From: Streptomyces sp. NBC_00289
GTDB taxonomy: Bacteria; Actinomycetota; Actinomycetes; Streptomycetales; Streptomycetaceae
DNA: 64,000 nt
Direction: 5' to 3'
Assembly (NCBI RefSeq): GCF_041435115.1
Contig: NZ_CP108046.1
Span: 1,178,001-1,242,000 of the forward strand
In this document: positions 1-8,481 of the stretch, in pieces
How positions within the stretch are numbered: position 1 is the stretch's first letter
How the letters are laid out: each line of letters begins with the position of its first letter
Program-made: the position numbers and the translations under genes
Notes under the pieces: generated by a model
Seen by the model: only the letters and a program-made list of their open reading frames with translations
Told to the model about the DNA's origin: nothing
Database searches by the model: none

Positions 1-511
1 CCAGCAGCTCAAGGGACGCGGGATCGGCCCAGTGCAGGTCGTCCAGGGCCATCACCAGCCCGCTCCGTTCCCCGAGCCTGGTCAGCACCTCCGCCACGGC
101 GCGATAGAGCCCGAAGCGATCGCGGTTTCCGGTGCCCGACGCGGCGCCCCGCACACTGTCGGCGCCGCGCAGCACCGGTGCCGCCGCTTCGGACACGGCA
201 TCCGAGTCGAGGACGGCGCGATCGACGTCGGCGAACGCGTCCGTGAAGGTCTGGAACGGAGTGTGCCGCTCGTACTCCGTGGCCCTGCCGCGCAGCACGG
301 TCAGCCCGCTCCGCCGCGCCCGTGCGCAGAGTTCGCTCAGCAACCGGCTCTTGCCCATGCCGGCGTCCGCCGCGAGGTCGACGACAGCGGGAACGCCGTC
401 CTGGCCGAGTCGGCCGATCACCGAGTCGAGCCGGGTCATTTCCTCGGCTCTGCCGACCAGTGTCGTCGCCGTCTCGTCCCGTGCCGGCACCAGCGCGTCT
501 CCCTTCCCCAC
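1..511 (-). CDS. AAA ATPase / LuxR-family regulator, N-terminal part (cut by window edge)
   Basis: The reverse strand encodes the N-terminal ATPase of a large regulator; the rest lies outside the window. After a short leader comes VGRAEEMTRLDSVI, then a Walker A loop (DAGMGKSRLL) and a Walker B-like segment ending LDDLHWADPASLELL at the edge. This order is typical of MalT/LAL-type regulators, which carry a C-terminal LuxR helix-turn-helix; that part is not visible, so the class is inferred. The start is uncertain: GTG at 511 is chosen, but an in-frame GTG at 544 is possible and neither has a strong ribosome-binding site. The gene follows the membrane-protein gene on the same strand by about 55 bases. 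Confidence 0.8.
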   Translation of the reverse strand, partial: MGKGDALVPARDETATTLVGRAEEMTRLDSVIGRLGQDGVPAVVDLAADAGMGKSRLLSELCARARRSGLTVLRGRATEYERHTPFQTFTDAFADVDRAVLDSDAVSEAAAPVLRGADSVRGAASGTGNRDRFGLYRAVAEVLTRLGERSGLVMALDDLHWADPASLELL

Positions 512-566
512 CGAGTTCGCCTGATCATTACAGAGTGGTCCCACAGGATGGCCGGAGACCCGGCTC

Positions 567-1364
567 TCACCCCTGGGCCGGCGCACTCCCGTCCGGTGTG
601 TCCGTGACGGTGGGCACCCGGGCCCACCGGCGCTTCCCGCGCAGCCCGGCCAGCGCGGCCGCGGTTCCGGCGCCGATGGGAATGAGCGGCCAGAACGGGA
701 CGACGTGTCCCGAAGCCGCGCGCGCGATGAGCACGAAGGCCGCCGCCGCCCCGACGACGAGCCCCAGTCCCAAGGGCCCGATCCGGTGCTCCTGCTCGAA
801 CCGCACCCGGCCGCCGAGCCCGGCCAGGTAGCCGGCGGCGGCCAGGGCGAGGGCGATCACGTACCCCGTGATCAACGGATACGTGACGAACAGCGTGATG
901 TCCCAACCCCCGGGGTGCCAGCCGTGCCACACGTCCCGCCCGTCGATCTCCACGACCCGCCCGTGCCAGAGGCTCGCCGCGACCCGCTGTCCCTCCCGGA
1001 GGTCGTCCGCGGACCGGTCCGGGACGTCGTTCACGGTCTTCGTGTCGGCGCCGACGCGCAGTTCGATGGTGTGCGTGGTGGTGACGAACCAGTGGCCGTC
1101 ACCGCCGTCCTGTCCTCCGCCGTCCGTCCCGCTCGACGTGTGGGTCGTCAGCTTGGTGACGGTGGCCTCGGCCGTGCGCAGCGAGCCGTTCGACCGAGCG
1201 TGCGCTATGGCCGTCTCCTCGTAGGTGCGCACGGCGAGCAGCAGGATCAGGGCAGCCATGACCAGGCGGAAGACCCAGCGCACCACACGGGCTCGTACCG
1301 TCCTGGTCGGACTCCCGCCCGGTGTCGTCCGCGACGTCGTGTCCCCGGTCCGTTCCTGCGTCAT
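567..1364 (-). CDS. Hypothetical membrane protein (265 aa)
   Basis: I do not recognise a named family. The start ATG at 1364 has a GAGGG ribosome-binding site; an upstream in-frame start exists but has no such support. A basic N-terminus leads into one hydrophobic helix (FRLVMAALILLLAV, about residues 29-43). A soluble stretch of about 110 residues follows, rich in beta-type sequence (TIELRVGADTKTV, GQRVAASLWHGRVVEI). Three to four more hydrophobic helices end the protein. Similar proteins are common in Streptomyces without assigned function, and nothing here suggests catalysis. It may be co-transcribed with the regulator downstream on the same strand. Confidence 0.75.
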   Translation of the reverse strand: MTQERTGDTTSRTTPGGSPTRTVRARVVRWVFRLVMAALILLLAVRTYEETAIAHARSNGSLRTAEATVTKLTTHTSSGTDGGGQDGGDGHWFVTTTHTIELRVGADTKTVNDVPDRSADDLREGQRVAASLWHGRVVEIDGRDVWHGWHPGGWDITLFVTYPLITGYVIALALAAAGYLAGLGGRVRFEQEHRIGPLGLGLVVGAAAAFVLIARAASGHVVPFWPLIPIGAGTAAALAGLRGKRRWARVPTVTDTPDGSAPAQG

Positions 1365-1681
1365 CGGCCGCCCTCGCTCGTGTTCGAGGACGGGCGAAAG
1401 CCGTCCCACCTGATCACACGCCGCACACGAGACCATGGTTGCGGCCGACCAGCCGCCGTGACCGCGTCATGGACGGCACATGTTCCCGGCCCGTCGACGC
1501 GGTGGGTGAAGGGCTCGGCGTCCCCCGGTCCGGGCCCGGTGACGACCTGCATCGCCGTGCCGGCCCGCCTGAGCCGATCGCACCGGACAGCCCGGACAGG
1601 GGCGTTCGTCATGGTCACGCCGGGAACCCATCGCACCGACATGGCCGACCGTCAGATCCTGGAACCGGGCCGAAGCGCGAC

Positions 1682-1714
1682 GACGCGGTGCCGGTTCGAA
1701 ACCGGCACCGCGTC
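1682..1714 (-). terminator. Intrinsic terminator-like hairpin after GH43 gene
   Basis: A perfect 15-bp inverted repeat (1682-1696 pairing with 1700-1714) with a 3-nt loop lies 62 bases beyond the stop of the GH43 gene. It has no clear U-run, which is common for Streptomyces terminators. Nothing else was seen in the gene-free stretch 1365-1776. Confidence 0.75.
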
Positions 1715-1776
1715 AGGAGCTCGTGCCCGGACAGCTCGCTCCCCGAGTCACCGCACATGCACGGCCGGGGCAATGC

Positions 1777-3288
1777 TCAGTGGTCGAGCGACCGGTAGTC
1801 GAACCAGTCGAAGTGAACGGAGCCGGACGCCGCGAACATGCCGAGGACCCGGCCGGTGAAACCGCCCGCGACCTCCGTGGACAGGTAGCGGCCGTCGAGC
1901 GAGGTCAGTTCGACGAACGTGCCGTCGGGTTCCTCGATGCCGATCGAGACGGTGTCGGGGCCGGTGCGCGGGTCGTGCATGGTGGCTACGGCGGTCACCT
2001 CGACGCGGAGCACCACGGGCCCGGGCGGTACCGGACGGGACGCCACGACGGTGCTCAACGGGCCGATACGGGCGCGCACGTGGACCTCGCCGGACACGGC
2101 CTCGATGTCGTAGTGGTGCTGCTCGTCGAGGCGGACGGCCAAGCCGCCGCGTCCCTCTCCCACGTCGACCAGGGTTCGCGCGCGGCAGGAGAGATGCTGT
2201 TGCCGGCGGCCGACGAACGTCACGTCGGTGTCGTCGAGCGATGCGCCGCGGGCGCGGAGGGTCAGCCAGCCGGCCCGTTCCTTGGTGGTGCAGTCCTCCG
2301 CGGGACGGTGACGCAGTGACACCCAGTGCGGGGCCAGCTCGCTCAGGTCGAAGTCGTCCCGGTTCGGCACGGCCGGCTGGGGCTGGAGCGGCCAGGGGGG
2401 CGCGGGCAGGAGGGACGACAGTTCGCCGACCACGGGCCAGCCGTCGACCCAGTCGACCGCCACGAGAAACGTCTCGCGGCCGATGACGTGCCAGCCCGGA
2501 CTGCCACCGCCCGGCCGTACGCCGAGCAGCACCATCCACCACGAACCGTCGGGCGCCTGGACCAGGTCCGCGTGGCCGGTGTTCTGGATGGGGTGTTCGG
2601 TGCCGCGGTGGGTGAGGATCGGGTTGTCCGGGCACGGCTCGAACGGGCCGTTGGGCGTGCGGGAACGGGCGATCGAGACGCCGTGACACCGCTCGGTACC
2701 ACCCTCGGCGATGAGCAGGTACCAGTAGTCGCCGATCCGGTACAGGTGCGGGGCTTCCGGGGCCTTGGCGCCGGGCGTGCCGGACCAGAGCCGCGTGGGC
2801 GCGCCCAGCGTCTCCCCGGTGTGGGGGTCGAGACGGACCTGCCCCACACCGGCGACGGTGCACCAGCAGGTGCCGTCGTCGTCCCAGGCGAGATCCGGGT
2901 CGATGCCGGGCACGCCCGGCAGCCGGATCGGATCGGACCAGGGGCCTGCCGGGTCGGTGGCCGTGAACAGCATGTTGCCGTCGCCGCTGACGTTTGTGAC
3001 GATCAGCCAGAACCGGCCGTCGTGGTGCCGCAGGGTGGGCGCGTAGATCCCTCCCGAGGAGGGCGCGTCCAGCGGCAGGCGCAACTGGCTCGGCCGGTCC
3101 AGCGCGTTGCCGATCTGCGTCCAGTGCACGAGGTCCCGGCTGTGGAAGAGGGGCACACCGGGGAAGTACTCAAAGCTGGAACACGCGACGTAGTAGTCCT
3201 CGCCCACCCGGCAGACGCTCGGATCGGGGTGGAAGCCGGGGATCACGGGGTTGCTGACGGTGGTGCCCGTCTCGGGCATGCTCGACAC
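1777..3288 (-). CDS. GH43 family glycosidase (beta-xylosidase / arabinofuranosidase type)
   Basis: A cytoplasmic five-bladed beta-propeller glycosidase with no signal peptide. The three GH43 acidic residues are visible: D22 in the HPDPS motif (general base), D130 in GIDPDL (pKa modulator) and E178 in KAPEAPHLY (general acid). Residues about 315-503 fit the C-terminal beta-sandwich of xylan beta-1,4-xylosidase-type GH43 enzymes; 503 aa is the usual length for that two-domain form. The GTG start at 3288 follows AAAGGA with 9-nt spacing; ATG at 3279 is an alternative. The likely role is hydrolysis of imported xylo- or arabino-oligosaccharides. Fragments of a LacI regulator and of another glycosidase lie just upstream on the same strand, so this gene may be the survivor of a larger hemicellulose operon. 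Confidence 0.9.
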   Translation of the reverse strand: MSSMPETGTTVSNPVIPGFHPDPSVCRVGEDYYVACSSFEYFPGVPLFHSRDLVHWTQIGNALDRPSQLRLPLDAPSSGGIYAPTLRHHDGRFWLIVTNVSGDGNMLFTATDPAGPWSDPIRLPGVPGIDPDLAWDDDGTCWCTVAGVGQVRLDPHTGETLGAPTRLWSGTPGAKAPEAPHLYRIGDYWYLLIAEGGTERCHGVSIARSRTPNGPFEPCPDNPILTHRGTEHPIQNTGHADLVQAPDGSWWMVLLGVRPGGGSPGWHVIGRETFLVAVDWVDGWPVVGELSSLLPAPPWPLQPQPAVPNRDDFDLSELAPHWVSLRHRPAEDCTTKERAGWLTLRARGASLDDTDVTFVGRRQQHLSCRARTLVDVGEGRGGLAVRLDEQHHYDIEAVSGEVHVRARIGPLSTVVASRPVPPGPVVLRVEVTAVATMHDPRTGPDTVSIGIEEPDGTFVELTSLDGRYLSTEVAGGFTGRVLGMFAASGSVHFDWFDYRSLDH

Positions 3289-3373
3289 CCTGATCGGTCC
3301 TTTCAGTGGTTCGTGTTCTCACGGCTCCGCCCACGCCGAGCCGGCGTGGGCAAAGGGTTCGGGGGCCGCCGGT

Positions 3374-3480
3374 TCAGCGGGCGGGATGGAGTTGTACGAC
3401 CGTGATCGAGTAGGCCGGGACGGTCTGGGTGGACTCGGGGCGCGCACCACGGTCCACGGGTCGACGCTCACTTGGCAAGT
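3374..3480 (-). pseudogene. Possible C-terminal remnant of a glycosidase (GH51-like tail)
   Basis: One reverse frame ends VPAYSITVVQLHPAR followed by a stop at 3374. Such a tail is typical of the C-terminal beta-sandwich of alpha-L-arabinofuranosidases and related enzymes. No open frame of useful length precedes it, so it reads as debris of a lost gene. The assignment rests on about 15 residues and is tentative. Confidence 0.3.
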
Positions 3481-3495
3481 ACCTGGCCCAGAACT

Positions 3496-3506
3496 CGAAA
3501 CTTTCG
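3496..3506. promoter_or_regulatory. LacI-type operator-like palindrome CGAAA-C-TTTCG
   Basis: A perfect 11-bp odd palindrome in the gap between the divergent GH43 and GH5 genes. A near-identical element lies at 3820-3830. CGAA-N-TTCG-like elements are known as targets of LacI-family xylan/xyloside regulators in Streptomyces. Binding here is inferred. Confidence 0.5.
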
Positions 3507-3599
3507 CAGAACTTCACTGGATAGTTTCAGCCGAGCGGGAGAGCAACGATGGCTGTCCCGGTGGTCGATGCCGAGCGGGCCATGCCGCGTGCACTTCCG

Positions 3600-3788
3600 G
3601 ACGTCCGGGCTGGTCGACAACGGAACGGGAAGGGCTCGGTCGCGGCCACGGCCATCGGTCAGGGGCTGATGGACGGTCGTCAGGGGCGGGTCCACCCAGG
3701 CCACGACCGGCAGGACGTCGAAGCCGACGACGCTCGGATCGTCGGGGATGCACAGACCGGCTACCGACGAACCTGTGGCCTGCGACAC
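3600..3788 (-). pseudogene. Decayed LacI-family regulator, C-terminal fragment
   Basis: The reverse frame at 3660-3758 reads IPDDPSVVGFDVLPVVAW followed by VDPPLTTVHQPL. This is the well-conserved segment near the end of LacI-family sensor domains (IPxDxSVVGFD...PPLTTVxQP). Upstream and downstream of it the frame no longer resembles the family, there is no DNA-binding domain, and the expected C-terminal residues are lost. Frameshifts and deletions have clearly destroyed the gene. It lies in the GH43/GH5 intergenic region, where a dedicated regulator of these glycosidases would be expected. Confidence 0.7.
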
Positions 3789-3819
3789 AGCTTCGTGTTA
3801 ATTTCTCCGCCGCGAACAG

Positions 3820-3830
3820 CGAAAGTTTCC
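3820..3830. promoter_or_regulatory. Second operator-like element upstream of GH5 gene
   Basis: CGAAAGTTTCC matches the palindrome at 3496-3506 except for the last base of the symmetric arm. It lies 60 bases upstream of the GH5 start, in a good position for repression. The rest of the 3289-3890 gap holds only the decayed fragments listed separately. Confidence 0.45.
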
Positions 3831-3890
3831 ACAGTTCCGGGACAGCAGTTTCTTGGCAGCCCGCCTCCCCCACGACCGGAAGGTCACCTG

Positions 3891-5624
3891 ATGACGAGGA
3901 GACTCGACTTCCTTCGCCCACGGCCCCGGCGGTCGCGGTCCTTACCGAGACTCGCGGCACTCCTGCTGGCGATCGCCCTGCTCCCGCTGGTGCCCGCCAC
4001 CGCGCAGGCTGCAGACCCGCCCCCACCCAGCGCCCCCTCCGCCCGCAGCGCGGTGGCGGCGATGCAACCGGGCTGGAACCTGGGCAACACCTACGACGCC
4101 ATCCCCGACGAGACCTCCTGGGGCAACCCGCCGGTCACCAGGGCGCTCCTCAAAAAGGTCAAGTCGCAGGGTTTCAGAAGCATCCGGCTGCCCGTCACTT
4201 GGGGCGTCCACCAGGGCGCCGCCCCCGACTACACCATCGACCCGGCCTGGATGGCCAAGGTGCGGCAGGTCGTCGACCTGGCGCTGGACGAAAACCTCTA
4301 CGTGCTGCTCAACATGCACCACGACTCGTGGATGTGGGTCAACAACCTCTCCACGGATCACGGCGCCGTCCTCGGCCGGTACACCGCCACCTGGACCCAG
4401 ATAGCGGCGGAGTTCCGCGACAAGCCTTCCCGGCTGGTGTTCGAGAGCATCAACGAGCCCACCTTCAGCGGCACTTCGGGTGACGACGAGAACTATCGGC
4501 TGTTGGCCGAACTCAACACCGTCTTCCACCGGATCGTCCGCGAGTCAGGCGGCCGCAACGCCGACCGGCTGCTCGTCCTGCCCACCCTGTACACGAACTC
4601 CGAACAGGGCCGGCTCGACGCGTTGGCCACCGAACTCGCCGACCTGCGCGATCCCATGGTGGCGACGACCATCCACTTCTACGGGTGGTGGCCGTTCAGC
4701 GTCAACATCGCCGGGTACACACGGTTCGACTCCACCTCACAGCAGGACCTCACCGAGCAGTTCGACCGTGTGTACAACACCTTCGTCGCACACGGCATCC
4801 CGGTGATCATCGGCGAGTACGCGTTGCTCGCCTACGACCACAACCGTCCCGGCATCATCGAGCGCGGCGAGCAACGCAAGTACTTCGAGTTCCTGGGCGA
4901 CTACGCCCGCCGTCGCGGTCTCACCACCATGCTCTGGGACGCCGGCCAGTTCCTGAACCGCGACACCCTCCAGTGGCGGGACCCGGAGCTGTTCGCCCAG
5001 ATCAGATCGAGCTGGGCCACGCGTTCGGGAACCGCCTCCAGCGACCTGGTGTTCCTCGCGAAGTCGGCGCCCATCACGGACCAGACCCTCACGCTCAACC
5101 CGAACGGCACCGACTTCCAGGGCCTGCGGCACGGCTCCCGCAACCTGCTGAAGGGCAGGGACTACACCGTTTCCGGCAACCAGCTCACGCTGACGTCCGC
5201 CGCGCTCACCGAGCTGGCGGGTGACAGGGACTACGGAGTCGACGCGACGCTGGAAGGCAGGTTTTCCCGCGGCGTCCCGTGGCGGATCGACGTGGTCACG
5301 TACGACACACCCATCCTGTCGGACGCCTCCGGGGACACCGGCGGCCTGACCGTCCCCACCCGGTTCCGGGGCGACATGCTGGCGACGATGGAGGCCAACT
5401 ACGACGACGGAGGAAACGCGGGACCAGCCGACTGGACCTCCTACCAGCAGTGGGACAGCGCGTTCTCGGCCTACACCGGCGACTCGATCAAGCTCACCCC
5501 CGACTTCGTCAACTCGCTCAGGGAAGACTCCAGGGTGACGCTCACCTTCCACTTCTGGAGCGGCACCTCGGTCACGTACCACGTCACCAGGACGGGGAGC
5601 ACAGTGACGGGCACGACCACCTGA
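3891..5624 (+). CDS. Secreted GH5 endoglucanase with C-terminal X2-type module
   Basis: A 577-residue exported cellulase. A Sec signal peptide ends near residue 38 (ATAQAA). The GH5 (beta/alpha)8 domain spans about 45-375, opening with the family hallmark GWNLGNTYDA; the acid/base is E189 (INEP) and the nucleophile E309 (IGEY). Residues about 385-480 (YTVSGNQLTLTSAAL) resemble the immunoglobulin-like CBM_X2 module of cellulases, and a further beta-rich segment ends the protein. The start ATG has GGAAGG 7 nt upstream; the open frame extends further upstream but without support. It likely cleaves internal beta-1,4-glucan bonds outside the cell. The divergent GH43 gene and the operator-like elements in the shared gap suggest plant-polymer control. 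Confidence 0.93.
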   Translation: MTRRLDFLRPRPRRSRSLPRLAALLLAIALLPLVPATAQAADPPPPSAPSARSAVAAMQPGWNLGNTYDAIPDETSWGNPPVTRALLKKVKSQGFRSIRLPVTWGVHQGAAPDYTIDPAWMAKVRQVVDLALDENLYVLLNMHHDSWMWVNNLSTDHGAVLGRYTATWTQIAAEFRDKPSRLVFESINEPTFSGTSGDDENYRLLAELNTVFHRIVRESGGRNADRLLVLPTLYTNSEQGRLDALATELADLRDPMVATTIHFYGWWPFSVNIAGYTRFDSTSQQDLTEQFDRVYNTFVAHGIPVIIGEYALLAYDHNRPGIIERGEQRKYFEFLGDYARRRGLTTMLWDAGQFLNRDTLQWRDPELFAQIRSSWATRSGTASSDLVFLAKSAPITDQTLTLNPNGTDFQGLRHGSRNLLKGRDYTVSGNQLTLTSAALTELAGDRDYGVDATLEGRFSRGVPWRIDVVTYDTPILSDASGDTGGLTVPTRFRGDMLATMEANYDDGGNAGPADWTSYQQWDSAFSAYTGDSIKLTPDFVNSLREDSRVTLTFHFWSGTSVTYHVTRTGSTVTGTTT

Positions 5625-5792
5625 CCTCTGCCGTACTCGGGCTCTCGGTCTCTGCGACGGTGACGATCACCGGCGTGCCACGGTCGTCGGCTCCGAGCAC
5701 CTGCGATCTGCACCGGATACACCGGGACTTGACGCGTCACCGGCGGCGGTGGTCGGTGCCGTCCGGCGCGAGGTCGGTCGGGCAGTCCCCGC

Positions 5793-6446
5793 TCATGCCT
5801 TGCGGGCGAGTAGCTGGATCTCCTGGAACTGCCGTCGGTCTGTGGGCTGAGGCTCGCGCACCAGCCGGGCCACCTCGGCCAACCCGAACTCACGCAGCAT
5901 CGCGACAAGATGATCAGGGGACCACCGATAGGCAAGCGCGACGGCGTGATCGAAGGCCTGCGTCGGATGAGACGCGTCCTCGCTTGCCGAGAAGCCGAGC
6001 AGAAGGTGCCCGCCGGGAGCCAGCACACGGTGGAACTCCGCCAAGATGACGGGGAGTTCCTGCGGAGGTGTGTGGATGATGGACCACCGCGAGAGTACGC
6101 CGCCCAGGAGGCCGTCAGCGATGTCCAACGCCGCCATCGAGCCCACGTCGAACCGCAGGCCCGGATAGGCCTGTCGAGCCAACTCGATCATCGTAGGAGA
6201 GGCATCGACACCACACGCCGCCAGCCCCAACTCGTTCAGATGAGCGGTGACATGGCCAGGCCCACACCCCAGATCCGCGACCTGGCCGTCCCCACTCGCA
6301 CGTACGACCTCGGCGAAGGCACCCAAGATCGCACGGTCCAGGGGTCTGTCACGCAGCGTGTCACGGAACAGCTCCGCATACGTGGGGGCAGCGGCGTCGT
6401 AGGCCTCACGGGTGGCAGTGAGGGCATCGTGTTCGACCATGGTCAC
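5793..6446 (-). CDS. Class I SAM-dependent methyltransferase
   Basis: A 217-residue single-domain methyltransferase. Motif I is VADLGCGPGHVTAHL (about residues 55-69), the acidic end of beta-2 is GVDASPTMIELA, and the post-motif region reads HRVLAPGGHLLLGF. This fits the Methyltransf_11/25 group, whose substrates are diverse small molecules. No neighbour indicates the substrate. A small CGGTGA/TCACCG inverted repeat near 5659 lies between this gene and the convergent GH5 gene. Confidence 0.88.
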   Translation of the reverse strand: MTMVEHDALTATREAYDAAAPTYAELFRDTLRDRPLDRAILGAFAEVVRASGDGQVADLGCGPGHVTAHLNELGLAACGVDASPTMIELARQAYPGLRFDVGSMAALDIADGLLGGVLSRWSIIHTPPQELPVILAEFHRVLAPGGHLLLGFSASEDASHPTQAFDHAVALAYRWSPDHLVAMLREFGLAEVARLVREPQPTDRRQFQEIQLLARKA

Positions 6447-7114
6447 GACAGTAGTTCCTGACGCTGAGGCGAGCCGAGAAAATCGTCGTCCTCTCCCCCG
6501 CCTTTCGCCAGTGGCTCGTCACGCGGCCTGGGGCGCATCGAACCTGCCGGACCAGCCACCCCGGTGGGGAGCCTTCGGATGCCGCTCCGAAGGGGCGCGG
6601 GTCCGCGCGTGCCCTTCTGAATGCCGCCCACACACACGAGCACGGCGCACCAGGCACCGGTGACGGGGCAGCCGGCGGCCTCGCCGTACGAACGGGTTGG
6701 CACTCGGTGTACGGCGAGGGTCGGGGGCGGACGGGCCGCCCGCCCGGCCGATCATGTCGGCCCCGTACACCACTTCCCTGGACGCAACCGTGGCTCGAGG
6801 TCGTGGGGCAGCGGCCGCGCTCGGGTGCCGGGATGCGTCAGCAGATGTTCTGGCGCACAGTGGAATAGCGAGCGGAAGGGCTCACCCCGCCACACTCCAA
6901 GTCGTCGACGCACCTGTCCCGCGGCGGTGCTCACGTACGGGACCCTTCGGGCGCGGGCACGACGGCGGACGCCACATCACCCCAGCGCGGCCTTCGTAGG
7001 GACCTGGCCCACCTGCTTCATCCGACGGTCTGTCACGCCGAGGGCTGCCACGGCGGCGCCGTCAAACCCGCGCCGCGGACGCACTCCTGGCTGACTCCAG
7101 GAAGGTTGAGTGAA
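6447..7114. other. Gene-free stretch upstream of the copper-protein gene
   Basis: In 668 bases no frame shows family motifs or a convincing start. Open frames here are on both strands and look like GC-rich noise. It contains one inverted repeat (listed separately) and the ribosome-binding site of the next gene. Confidence 0.55.
6679..6719. repeat. Inverted repeat, 11-bp arms, 19-nt loop
   Basis: CCTCGCCGTAC at 6679-6689 is exactly repeated in inverse at 6709-6719. The arms are perfect. It could be an operator, a structured 5' region or a terminator; position alone does not decide. Confidence 0.6.
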
Positions 7115-8065
7115 GTGAACGCCTTTCCGAAGCCCGTGATCGACGCGATGGCCGATCGGGCCATGCGCCTGCACCACATGTTGTGGCACACCGCACGCGA
7201 CTCCTGGGCGGCTCTGACACCTGAGCAGCGGGAGGTGTTCCACCACCATGGCTGGGAGCCGCCCCGCCCGTCCCTGACGGCTCCGGACCCTCTTACGGGG
7301 AGGCGTTCCGTCGAACTCGGCAACGGCTCGGGCGAGGACTTCCTGTTCATGCACCGGCAGATGATCGCCGCGGTCGACGAGATCCTCGTGGAGGTGGGTG
7401 ATCCCCAGCATGCTCGTGTGGAGGGATGGCCGACGGTTCCCCCTCCGGAGGACACCACGTACCCGGTCCCACCCCCGTTCGACATCTCGGATGACATCGA
7501 GACCGCCGAGGCCATCCGGAGCGCCAAGACACCGGAGTCGTTCGACCGGATTCGCGCGTGGGAGGCGGAGTTCACCGAACCGGCGAATCTGCGGCAGATG
7601 ACTCTCGGCCGCCTCGGCGCCAGGATCGAGTTCGGCATCCACAACAGGATGCATCTGCGCTGGGCAGCCCGGATGCCCGACTACCGGCCGGGTGGGGACG
7701 CTTTCAGTGTCGCCCCCCTATGGGACAACTCCGACTACGACTGGCTCGCCGACACCTACTCCGCCCACGTGAACCCGATCTTCTGGAAGCTCCATGGCTG
7801 GGTGGACGCCCGGATCGACGACTGGATGGCGGCCAACGAGCTGACAGGGCCGGTTCCGTGGAGCTTCGCCCCTCCCTGGAGCGGACCCGCGGGCGGCCAC
7901 CCCCACCACCACCCCGTGGCCGAACTCGCGCTGCGGGCTCGGCCGGGCACCACCGAGGCCGACGCCGCGCAGTCGCGCCTGAGCACGATGGAGACCACGG
8001 TCGAGCACCTGAAGCGAGCGGGCGTCGGCGAACCCGCCCGCTTCGCCGTGTACGACGACATCTGA
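7115..8065 (+). CDS. Tyrosinase-like type-3 copper protein
   Basis: A 316-residue protein with the skeleton of the tyrosinase/hemocyanin copper domain. The CuB half is clear: H176-N177-R-M-H180, then NPIFWKLHGWVD with H227, which aligns with HNRVH and DPVFWLHHAYVD of Streptomyces tyrosinases. The last CuA histidine is visible as H80 in FLFMHRQM (tyrosinase FLPWHRRF). The expected middle CuA histidine, nine residues before H80, is absent. H20, H21 or H25 may supply the first ligand and H43-H45 another. No signal peptide or caddie partner is seen. The GTG start at 7115 has GGAAGG 9 nt upstream; a TTG at 7106 is too close to that site. It could be a divergent phenol oxidase or a redox-inactive copper protein. 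It is the first gene of a six-gene one-strand island. Confidence 0.72.
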   Translation: MNAFPKPVIDAMADRAMRLHHMLWHTARDSWAALTPEQREVFHHHGWEPPRPSLTAPDPLTGRRSVELGNGSGEDFLFMHRQMIAAVDEILVEVGDPQHARVEGWPTVPPPEDTTYPVPPPFDISDDIETAEAIRSAKTPESFDRIRAWEAEFTEPANLRQMTLGRLGARIEFGIHNRMHLRWAARMPDYRPGGDAFSVAPLWDNSDYDWLADTYSAHVNPIFWKLHGWVDARIDDWMAANELTGPVPWSFAPPWSGPAGGHPHHHPVAELALRARPGTTEADAAQSRLSTMETTVEHLKRAGVGEPARFAVYDDI

Positions 8066-8178
8066 TCGCGCGGGGCACGCAAGCCCTGTCAACGGAAGCG
8101 ACCGGCAGGTCGAGGGCCCCGCTTCACCCGAGCAACCTCTGCACCACGGCGTGCAGCGCCTTTCAAGGGGTGACGGTG

Positions 8179-8481
8179 ATGAAAGATCCGCAAGAGAGCG
8201 GTCTGCAGCTCTCCCAGATGATCTCGGCACTCCGCGACGAGCTCGAACAGGCCCAGCTGAACGCGCAGGAAGCACATCTGCGATTCGGCATTTCCGGCGT
8301 CGAGGTCGAAGCCGACGTCCAGGTCTCCAAAGAATGGGAAGGCAGGGGCGGTGTGAAGTTCTGGGTCATCGAGGCGGGTGGCAGCCGAACGCGCGGCAAT
8401 TCCACAAGCCAGCACATCAAGCTGGCTCTGACCGTACCCGAGGAGATGCGCATCACCGACCCCAAGGGGAACGTGCAATGA
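8179..8481 (+). CDS. Trypsin-co-occurring domain (trypco2) small protein
   Basis: A 100-residue protein that matches the trypco2 pattern. A helical start (LSQMISALRDELEQAQLNAQ) is followed by a beta strand VEVEADVQVS, then GGVKFWVIEAGG and a final strand IKLALTVP. Trypco domains are known from comparative genomics as small partners encoded next to trypsin-like peptidases in predicted bacterial conflict systems. Here the stop overlaps the next start in an ATGA, and the next gene indeed begins with a trypsin domain. The likely role is adaptor, regulator or sensor for that protease. The start has AAGGGG about 9 nt upstream. Confidence 0.85.
   Translation: MKDPQESGLQLSQMISALRDELEQAQLNAQEAHLRFGISGVEVEADVQVSKEWEGRGGVKFWVIEAGGSRTRGNSTSQHIKLALTVPEEMRITDPKGNVQ

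Noticed and set aside
6447..7114. Short open frames suggesting small genes
   Set aside because: None has a ribosome-binding site, known motif or sensible composition; frames overlap on both strands.
7704..8275. Arg/Ser-rich reverse frames over the copper-protein gene
   Set aside because: Antisense to a gene with aligned tyrosinase motifs; composition is typical of GC-rich shadow frames.
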